Origin: an uncultured Clostridia bacterium
Lineage (GTDB): Bacteria > Bacillota > Clostridia > UBA1381
DNA length: 64,000 nucleotides
Direction of reading: 5' to 3'
Assembly (NCBI GenBank): GCA_934454145.1
Contig: CAKSFT010000002.1
Location: 62,001-126,000 of the forward strand
Below are positions 53,521-61,634 of this stretch, piece after piece; the first letter of the stretch is position 1; each line of letters opens with the position of its first letter. Position numbers and translations under genes: made by a program. The notes under the pieces were generated by a model. That model saw only the letters and a list, made by a program, of their open reading frames with translations, had not been told where the DNA came from and did no database searches.

Positions 53521-56500
53521 ATGAAAAACAAAAAAATATGCACATTTTTCCTTTGTATTTCGATGATAATGTCTTTTTTAACGGTTTTTGCGGAGTATAA
53601 TCCGGATCCGTATACACAGGTAAGAGAAAGACCGGCGCCAAAGGGAAATCAGTATACGGTTGCGTTTATAGGAGGATCTCTTACAGCGGGAGGGGAAGAA
53701 TGGATTAAACAAACCGCAGAATGTGTAAAAGCAAGGGTGAACGGAAAAGATGTTGTGACAATCAACGCAGGAAAGGGCGGCACAGGTTCCGATTACGGTG
53801 CCGCAAGATTCATGAATGATGTCGGTTCTTTTTCGCCCGATATGGTTGTTGTGGAATTTGCGGTAAATGACCGCAGAAGAGGTGAAAAAGATAGCAAGGT
53901 TTATATGGAGTCTATTGTAAGACAATGTCTGTCGCTTAAAAAAATTCCGTCGGTGTTGTTTGTTTATGCTCCGAATCCGATTGATGAATCAGACAGTCAA
54001 TATGACTCTATGATAGAGCAGTTTAAATGGAAAGATGAGATTGCCAATCATTATGGCATAAAAAGCATAAACATATACGATTATATGCAGCAGGACTTTA
54101 AATCGAATAATAAATTCGCTAATTTTGAGGCATATCTTGCAAGTATGTATAATGCATCGGGAGACGGGTTTGATGTGCACGGCGGATATCAGAAATATGC
54201 AGAAGCTATAAAAAAAGCTTTTGATGAAGATGCCGATGCGTGTATGGCAAAACCTAAAAATGCCGGGATATACTGTAAAGAATATGCGAATCTGGCAGAT
54301 GCACGATACAGATATATAGAATCGGACGATTCTGCAATTACATATGATGATAAATGGACGCGTTATGATGTAAATAATAAATTTACAACCTATGACAGCA
54401 AGCTTACGATTGGCGATTATTCATATTCGTATCCATATTTTGAAAATGGTATCATGCAGACCGAAACATCAGCAACATTGAGCTTTAACAGTTCGGCAGA
54501 AGCATTCTGTTTCAATTATCCGTCAGCGACAGCGGGAAGTTCAGTGACGGTATATGTAGATAATACGGCATCGGAGCAAAAGCTTTCATGCTGGTCTGCA
54601 GCGCAAGGGGTAAATTACATTAGTACGTGGTTTGAACTCCCGAAAGATGGCGCTTCACATGAAATATTGGTTGTCGTTGATGAGCCGACAGACCAAAATT
54701 ATATTTTCAGATTCGGAAATATTATAGAAAGATATAAAAACAGGCAAAGTGCCGATGATGGAAATAAAGATTCGGATAAACCTCAGAACGGCGGACAAAG
54801 CACAATTTCCGGAGAAATACTTGGCAAAAACGGTGCGACGCTTTATGTTTCACCTGACGGTGATGATGAAGAAAATGACGGTACATTTAATAAACCCTTT
54901 GAAACAATTCAACGTGCAAAGGAAGCAGTACGAGCTTTAAAGAATGAGGGGTTGCCGGAAGGCGGAGTCTGCGTTTATATCCGTGGAGGTGTATACAGAA
55001 TTGAAAAGGGTATGACCTTTGGAGCAGAAGATTCGGGAGAAGAAGGAAAACCGATAACATACCGCCCATATCAAAATGAAAAGGTTGAGCTTATTGGAGG
55101 AATACAGATCAGTGTGTCTGATTTTAAGCGCGTGTCGGACGAGGAAGTTCTTGCAAAAATATATGACCGCGATGCACGCAGTTGTATATATCAATATGAT
55201 TTATCAAAAATCAAGGATTTCAATTATGGCAGCATATATTTCAGTAATCAGTCGGGAAACAAACCGAATGAGCTTGTTGTGGACGGTAAGATAATGACAA
55301 TTGCAAGATGGCCGAATATGACTGCCGGGGGGAATGATGTTTTTGAAAAGGTCAGTGTAGTGACGCCTCAGATTAAGGACAAGGGATTTTCATTCACGCT
55401 TTCGGACAAAAACAGAGTAAATAACTGGAAAAATGCGAAAGATGCTGACTTGGTGGCAAACTGGAGGTATTTGTGGCAGTCATATCATGACAGAATTGAT
55501 AATATAAAAAACGGTAACGTGACAACAACAATAGTTTTAGGGTCGGATGCTGTTGACGGTACGGCGAGATTTTATATTCAGAACTTAATTGAAGAACTGG
55601 ACAGACCGGGAGAATTTTATGTAGATAAAGAAAATAAAAAGCTATATTTTTATCCGCCGGCGGATTCTTCGGGGGACTCAGAAATTTTTCTGTCAGATTT
55701 ATCCGACAGTATGTTTAAGATAGACGGTGCAAATTTCCTGACGTTCAGAGGATTTACGGTTCCCTGTTCAAGAGGCAGTGCATTTGAAATTAAAAAGGGC
55801 GATAACAATCTGATTGCTTATAATAACATTACAAACCTCGGAAGTATTGCTGTAAGCGTTGCGGCAGATACTTATAATAACGGTGTGGTCGGCAATTATA
55901 TTTCCATGACAGACGGCGGAATAAATCTATCGGGAGGAAATGTAAAAACTCTTACACCGGGTGGAAATTATGCAGAAAATAATGAAACGGAAAAGTTCTC
56001 CAGAATAACAAAAACGTATACCGGCGGTATTCATGTCAGTGGGTGTGGAAACAGGGTTTCTAATAATGAAATACACAACGCACTTCACTTGGGAATGCAG
56101 TTTTCGGGGAATGAAAACATAATAGAATATAATGAATTTTATGATCTTTTGCAGTCAGTGGACGATTCTGGCGGAATTTATTCCGGACGTACATGGATAA
56201 GACGCGGAAATCAGATAACGCATAATTATTTTCATGACTTCTATGGCTCATCAGGCGGTGTCGGATTAGGATGCATATATTTCGATGATAATCTTTCGGG
56301 CAACTCGGTAACAAAAAATATATTTGAAAATATTCCGGGACGCGGAATGTGGGCAGAGGCGGGAAGCGACAACAATGTTGAAAATAATATTATGATCAAT
56401 GTAGGAACGCCTATACGCTATGTTGACAGAGGAAACCCCACAACAAAACTTGCAGAGGTTGACGAATCGAACTATATGGTTTCCTCCTTGAAGGAAGTAC

Positions 56501-57273
56501 CCTATACATCAGAAGTATGGCTTGCAAAATATCCGATTATGAGCGAAATTTGGAATTTGCCGGTTTACCAGCCGCACAGAGTATCTATTAAAAAGAATGT
56601 ATTTGTAAATTCCGGTTCAAATGATATAAGTACCAACGTTATTTCACAAGGTACATTTGAAAATAACGTAAATATGGATAATCCGGGATTTGCGGATATA
56701 AAGAACAGGAATTACACTTTGACAGAGAACGCAAGTGTTTATTCGGAGGTCTCCGGATTTGAGGATACACATTTCGAGAAAATGGGCAGATATACAGATA
56801 AGCTCAAAGAAAGAGTGAAAGATGCGGTAGTTTTGGGAATAGGGCGTGCAGGCGCTGAGAAAAACGGAGAAATGACGCAGATAGATTCTCAGAATGACGC
56901 GGTTATGCCGATTATTATAAATAACAGAACTTTTGTGCCGGTAAGATTTATTTCAGAAAGTCTCGGCGGAGAGGTTTTGTGGAACGGGGAAACAAAAGAA
57001 ATAGAAATTTCATGCGGAGCAAAGAATATCAAGATGACTGTCGGCAGCAGTACAATGGTTGTAGACGGTGCAGAGGTTACACTTGATGCAGCGCCTGCAA
57101 TCAGAGAGAACAGAACACTTTTGCCTTTGAGAGCTTTGGTTGAAGCCTTAGGGAAACAGGTATTCTGGGACGATAAAGGGCTTATTGTAATAAGTGACAA
57201 TGCAGCGCTTTTTGACAGTACAGAGGACTCATATATGATAGATGAATTGTTAAGGCAAATAAATCTAAGATAA
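53521..57273 (+). CDS. Secreted SGNH esterase + GH141-like beta-helix + CuAO wall domain
   Basis: A 1250-residue protein. ATG 53521 is preferred (53509 is too close to AGAAAGG). Signal peptide ~1-27. Residues ~35-230 are an SGNH hydrolase: IGGSLTAG (Ser53), NAGKGGTGSDYG, EFAVNDRR and a His220 in FDVHGG. Residues ~245-400 are a small beta domain. Residues ~435-1120 start with VSPDGDDEENDGTFNKPFET and carry PbH1 rungs, resembling GH141-type proteins. The C-terminal ~110 residues are a CuAO N-like wall domain (VPVRFISESLGGEVLWNG). It would deacylate and cut glycan at the cell surface. AraC-controlled; follows GH39 by 24 bp. Confidence 0.85.
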   Translation: MKNKKICTFFLCISMIMSFLTVFAEYNPDPYTQVRERPAPKGNQYTVAFIGGSLTAGGEEWIKQTAECVKARVNGKDVVTINAGKGGTGSDYGAARFMNDVGSFSPDMVVVEFAVNDRRRGEKDSKVYMESIVRQCLSLKKIPSVLFVYAPNPIDESDSQYDSMIEQFKWKDEIANHYGIKSINIYDYMQQDFKSNNKFANFEAYLASMYNASGDGFDVHGGYQKYAEAIKKAFDEDADACMAKPKNAGIYCKEYANLADARYRYIESDDSAITYDDKWTRYDVNNKFTTYDSKLTIGDYSYSYPYFENGIMQTETSATLSFNSSAEAFCFNYPSATAGSSVTVYVDNTASEQKLSCWSAAQGVNYISTWFELPKDGASHEILVVVDEPTDQNYIFRFGNIIERYKNRQSADDGNKDSDKPQNGGQSTISGEILGKNGATLYVSPDGDDEENDGTFNKPFETIQRAKEAVRALKNEGLPEGGVCVYIRGGVYRIEKGMTFGAEDSGEEGKPITYRPYQNEKVELIGGIQISVSDFKRVSDEEVLAKIYDRDARSCIYQYDLSKIKDFNYGSIYFSNQSGNKPNELVVDGKIMTIARWPNMTAGGNDVFEKVSVVTPQIKDKGFSFTLSDKNRVNNWKNAKDADLVANWRYLWQSYHDRIDNIKNGNVTTTIVLGSDAVDGTARFYIQNLIEELDRPGEFYVDKENKKLYFYPPADSSGDSEIFLSDLSDSMFKIDGANFLTFRGFTVPCSRGSAFEIKKGDNNLIAYNNITNLGSIAVSVAADTYNNGVVGNYISMTDGGINLSGGNVKTLTPGGNYAENNETEKFSRITKTYTGGIHVSGCGNRVSNNEIHNALHLGMQFSGNENIIEYNEFYDLLQSVDDSGGIYSGRTWIRRGNQITHNYFHDFYGSSGGVGLGCIYFDDNLSGNSVTKNIFENIPGRGMWAEAGSDNNVENNIMINVGTPIRYVDRGNPTTKLAEVDESNYMVSSLKEVPYTSEVWLAKYPIMSEIWNLPVYQPHRVSIKKNVFVNSGSNDISTNVISQGTFENNVNMDNPGFADIKNRNYTLTENASVYSEVSGFEDTHFEKMGRYTDKLKERVKDAVVLGIGRAGAEKNGEMTQIDSQNDAVMPIIINNRTFVPVRFISESLGGEVLWNGETKEIEISCGAKNIKMTVGSSTMVVDGAEVTLDAAPAIRENRTLLPLRALVEALGKQVFWDDKGLIVISDNAALFDSTEDSYMIDELLRQINLR

Positions 57274-57338
57274 AATAAAGATGTTTACGGCGAGAGTGCC
57301 GCAGATATAAAATTTAAAATTAATTAGGAGGGAAAACA

Positions 57339-60300
57339 ATGGTAAAAATGAAAAAAAGAGCATCTCTTATGCTCGCGCTGACTATGGCGGTAACCGCGCT
57401 GCCATATAATGCAATGGCAGAAGAGACAGCGGAAAACATGACTCTGAAAACCTTTAATGCTACGATGAAGGTTATAACCGTTGACTTTAACAATGTAACA
57501 ACGGCAATCAGTGCAGAGGGATTGAAGAACAAAATTGCAATCACAGAGCATAAGGCTGACGGCAGCGAGGTTGCTGTGACAGATTTTACTGTCGATATCA
57601 CGGCGGCAATGAAGGGGACAGACTCGAGTGGAGCAGAGCTCACAACGGCGGAAGGAAATTCGATTATTATTACTCCGGCAGCGGGAATTGACACAACGAG
57701 CCTTTACAAAGTAGAGTTTGCACCGACTATAACAGACGCAGACGCAACATCTTTGGCAACCGGCACAACAACCGGTTGGTTTAAGGTGAATGAACTGTTT
57801 TCAGATGATTTTGAAGCAGAGGGTAAATATGTAAAAGACGGTGAGACGACATATCCGTATTATTGGGATTCAAGCAATACGTATCTTTTGAGCAAATATT
57901 GGAATTATTCCAATGTCAGCAGAGTGCATATCGGTGATAAGACAAACAACAATAGTTATGCAAACTATAATGTTATGCGGTTTGTGGCCGAGTCAAATAT
58001 TTCAATATCAAATGAGGCAATTCCGGCAGACGAGAGAGTGGCAGACTATACGGTAGAATATAAGTATCAGTATCCGGGATATGCAAACAACGGTTCATTA
58101 TATACAAGCATGAGAGCTAATGAGAGCGGCACAAACTATGATATATGGTCAGGCTACAGAGTACAGCTCAGAAATAACACTGCGACATCGGCAGAGCCGA
58201 CAGCGCCGATTACTCTTTATGCAGGGACAACCAAGCTGGCAATATCACAGGATTATACACCTGCTGATAAAACGGGACTTGTTAATGTAAGAATGTCAGC
58301 GGTGGGCGATAATATACAGTATTATATAGATAACAACAAAATATTTGATATTACAAGCACTGCTTATCGAAATGCCGGAATGACAGGTTTTTGGGAGAAC
58401 AACAGCACAACGTGGTGGAACCCGTCTTACATTGATGATGTTTCGGTTACATCTGTAACAAAGCTCGGAGATATACCTCAGAAGGTTGAAATTGTGAGCT
58501 ATAATGCCGATTCTGATACGGTATATCTTGAATTGGGAGATATAGATTTAAAATCCAATCCTATAGAAGACACAACCCTCGGCGGAATCAAGCTGTACGA
58601 TAAAGATGGAGCGGAGATGCAGAGAAATATTTCACTTGATGGTAAATTTATAATGGTAAAGCCACAGGAAGATTTTGAGATAAATCAGAAATATACTGTT
58701 GAAGTAAAGGGAATCACCACTCAGTACGGTACAGTTTTGAGCGACTATACAAAATCATTTAAGCTGATACAGGAATACAAAGAAACTTTTGATGAAAACA
58801 TTGACGGCTTTAATGTACAGAATATCGGCTCATGGGATAATACGACAAAACCGGGAGATGCAATGATGAAGCTTGAAGGAACTTCCGTGTGGGTAGACTG
58901 TATATTCCCGAACACCGAAACATTTAAAAATATGGATTATACAACAGAGCTTGATATGTATGTTTACGATGTTGATAAATTTAACGGTTTGTGCATATAT
59001 TCCAATAAAACACCGGGTTCGTCATACAACTGGATGAATTACGGTTCTTTGCAGTGTGAGTTCGGTACAACCAGAAATTTGGGTATATCGGTATCTAATA
59101 CAGTAGACGGACATGATGCATCTCATAAAATTTATAATGGTGCAAAAAGCTCAAACTTTGATTTCAGTCAAAGCGGAGTGACCTATAAAATAAAAATCGT
59201 GAAGAAAAATGGCATTGGCTCATTTTATGTGAACGGTGAAAAAGAAGCATCCTTTGATTATTCGGAGTACGCACCTTTGCAGAAGGGTATTCTGGGATTC
59301 AGAGTCGGATCAAACACCGTAGTTGGTATAGATAATATTTTGTGTACATATGCGGCAGATTATGTCGATGACGGCGGAGAAGAGGAAAACCCGAAAATTG
59401 CGATAACCAAAGCGGATTTTTCGACCCCTGACGATACAGGCAAGGTGTCTGCAAAAATAAGTGTTTTGGACAACACATACGCACAGAACACATATACTGT
59501 TACTGCGGCAATTTATGATAAGCACGACAGGCTTATAAGTGCGAAGAGTATTCTCGAAGAAAATGCGGTGAAAGGCGAAGAAAAAGGCTATTCACTGGAG
59601 TTTGAAAATGCGTCGGATATGTCTTATGCAAAGGTGTTTATCTGGGATTCTCTCGGTACAATGAAATCTATAGGAACAATGCGGCAAATAACCGGAATAA
59701 ACAGTATAACATATTACGTTAATCCATCAGCTGACTTAATGTCAGCTGATGGAACGGCAGAACATCCGTATAAAGATATAAATAGTGCGATTGAAAGAAT
59801 ATATGATGATGTGTCCTCGGGAGCTTTTGGTGTGAACTTTACGGTAAATGTCGGAGCAGGCGATATTTTCCTTGATGATACCGTAACAATTAACGACTAT
59901 AACTCTTTACTTTCAACATCAGGTACGACCATAACAATTCAGGGAAGGGGAACAGATAAAACGTTTGTCAAATCAGGCAGCGCAATTGCCGAAGGCGATA
60001 TAGAAAAAGTAAAAGACCAAAATGTTTTGTCAAGGGTGCCGAGTGAAGCGAGAGATTATATATATTCTGTAGATTTGTTGGGTAAAGGGTATATCGGTGA
60101 TAAATCGGAAAATATAGAATTGGTTTTGAACGGAAAGGTTCAAACGGCGGCAAGATACCCAAATAGCGGATATTTAAAAACCGGTGAAGTAACAGCGGAT
60201 AAAATGAGCTTTGTTTGTTCTGATGAGAGGGTAAACGCATGGCAGACGGCAGAGGATATGTATGTATACTATATGCCTCACTATTTTTCTTATGCATATA

Positions 60301-61613
60301 AGGCAAAGGCTTTGAACGGGTTGATAACTACAGAAAATAACGGCGGTTTTTTAACCGACAGAGAATATTATGTTTATAATTTGCTTGAGGAACTGGACAG
60401 TGCAGATGAGTATTTTTATGATAAAACTAACGGCAGACTGTATTTTTACAGCAAAGATATAACGGGAAGTAAATATGAAATATTTAATATGAATAAGAGC
60501 CTTATAGAACTGGTGTGCTGCGACAATGTGAAAATTAAGGACATGACTATCGAAAACAGCGGTGAAACTTTGGTTTACCTAAGATATACAAAAAATTCGG
60601 GATTGGAAAATTGTGTTTTGAGAAATAGTTCGAAATCAGCTTTGACCGTTTCGGATTCTTATAACTCGGGGGCATTAAATTGTGAGATTTACGATATGGG
60701 AAAAGGTGGAGTAAGTCTTTCCGGAGGTGATAGAAATACTCTTGCAAAAGGGAAGAATTACGTTAATAAATGCTCGATTCACGACTGTCAGAGGCTGGAC
60801 AGGACATATACCGCATTGGTATCTATGAGCGGCGTGGGGAATATGTGCATAAATTCCGATATATATAATTCATATCATATGGCAATTGCAATTTACGGAA
60901 ATGATTTAGAGGTAAGGAACAACAAAATCTATAATGTATGTACACAAACCGCCGACATGGGTGCGGTTTATGCAGAAGGCGATTATACTTTAAGAGGAAC
61001 GGTTATTGAACACAATCTTTTTGAAAATATTCCGGCAAAGGGTGAGTTGGGAGCTTTTGCAATATATCTTGATAACGGACTTTCCGGAGTTACGGTTAAG
61101 AATAATATTTTTAAAAATGTGCAAAGACAGGCTGTTTATGTAAACGGCGGAAGAGATAATAAGGTTATAAATAACATTTTTGTGGATTCCGGAAGTATCG
61201 GTGCAATTTCAGACATATTTAACTGGGGAAAGGACAGCAGCGGAAACACATACAGCTATGAAAATCCGGCACCGGCAAGAACTACACTTGTAAATAAGCT
61301 TAATGCGGTTGACTATAAAAATGAACCTTATACAAAATATGAACATCTGTCGAATATCCTGGAAGATAAACCGTCAATACCTAAATATAATGAATTTTCG
61401 GGGAATGTATGTGTAAATGCCGGAGGACTATCAACGGCGTGGCTTAGAAATACTTCGCTGGAGACGCTTGTTTCGGACGGCGGTTGTGAGTATTTGGTAT
61501 ATTCATGCAGTGAAAGCGATTTGATGGATTATGACGGAGGCGATTATACATTGTCAGATTCAAAAGCAAGTGAATTAGGATTTGATAAGTTTGATAATGT
61601 ATTTGGCAGATAA
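57339..61613 (+). CDS. Large secreted protein with LamG-like modules and a beta-helix
   Basis: A 1424-residue protein. Signal peptide ~1-30 (LALTMAVTALPYNAMA). An Ig-like/SbsA-type domain lies at ~30-145. A lectin-like domain starts FSDDFEAEGKYVKDGETTYP (~150-375), a second Ig-like domain follows, and a second lectin-like domain begins YKETFDENIDGFN (~480-675). The WDSL module (~685-785, ends FIWDSLGTMKSI) is followed by a beta-helix (~795-1424: INSITYYVNPSADLM; VKIKDMTIENSG). It probably binds and cleaves glycan at a distance from the cell. GGAGGG precedes ATG 57339. The N-terminal third is a paralogue of the next gene. Confidence 0.82.
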   Translation: MVKMKKRASLMLALTMAVTALPYNAMAEETAENMTLKTFNATMKVITVDFNNVTTAISAEGLKNKIAITEHKADGSEVAVTDFTVDITAAMKGTDSSGAELTTAEGNSIIITPAAGIDTTSLYKVEFAPTITDADATSLATGTTTGWFKVNELFSDDFEAEGKYVKDGETTYPYYWDSSNTYLLSKYWNYSNVSRVHIGDKTNNNSYANYNVMRFVAESNISISNEAIPADERVADYTVEYKYQYPGYANNGSLYTSMRANESGTNYDIWSGYRVQLRNNTATSAEPTAPITLYAGTTKLAISQDYTPADKTGLVNVRMSAVGDNIQYYIDNNKIFDITSTAYRNAGMTGFWENNSTTWWNPSYIDDVSVTSVTKLGDIPQKVEIVSYNADSDTVYLELGDIDLKSNPIEDTTLGGIKLYDKDGAEMQRNISLDGKFIMVKPQEDFEINQKYTVEVKGITTQYGTVLSDYTKSFKLIQEYKETFDENIDGFNVQNIGSWDNTTKPGDAMMKLEGTSVWVDCIFPNTETFKNMDYTTELDMYVYDVDKFNGLCIYSNKTPGSSYNWMNYGSLQCEFGTTRNLGISVSNTVDGHDASHKIYNGAKSSNFDFSQSGVTYKIKIVKKNGIGSFYVNGEKEASFDYSEYAPLQKGILGFRVGSNTVVGIDNILCTYAADYVDDGGEEENPKIAITKADFSTPDDTGKVSAKISVLDNTYAQNTYTVTAAIYDKHDRLISAKSILEENAVKGEEKGYSLEFENASDMSYAKVFIWDSLGTMKSIGTMRQITGINSITYYVNPSADLMSADGTAEHPYKDINSAIERIYDDVSSGAFGVNFTVNVGAGDIFLDDTVTINDYNSLLSTSGTTITIQGRGTDKTFVKSGSAIAEGDIEKVKDQNVLSRVPSEARDYIYSVDLLGKGYIGDKSENIELVLNGKVQTAARYPNSGYLKTGEVTADKMSFVCSDERVNAWQTAEDMYVYYMPHYFSYAYKAKALNGLITTENNGGFLTDREYYVYNLLEELDSADEYFYDKTNGRLYFYSKDITGSKYEIFNMNKSLIELVCCDNVKIKDMTIENSGETLVYLRYTKNSGLENCVLRNSSKSALTVSDSYNSGALNCEIYDMGKGGVSLSGGDRNTLAKGKNYVNKCSIHDCQRLDRTYTALVSMSGVGNMCINSDIYNSYHMAIAIYGNDLEVRNNKIYNVCTQTADMGAVYAEGDYTLRGTVIEHNLFENIPAKGELGAFAIYLDNGLSGVTVKNNIFKNVQRQAVYVNGGRDNKVINNIFVDSGSIGAISDIFNWGKDSSGNTYSYENPAPARTTLVNKLNAVDYKNEPYTKYEHLSNILEDKPSIPKYNEFSGNVCVNAGGLSTAWLRNTSLETLVSDGGCEYLVYSCSESDLMDYDGGDYTLSDSKASELGFDKFDNVFGR
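59724..59752 (+). repeat. Perfect 12-bp-stem hairpin inside the beta-helix protein gene
   Basis: CCATCAGCTGAC-TTAAT-GTCAGCTGATGG, encoding the SADLMSAD linker before the beta-helix. It is followed by GGAACGG rather than a T-tract. Confidence 0.9.
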
Positions 61614-61634
61614 ATTTGAGAAAGGATGAAAGAT

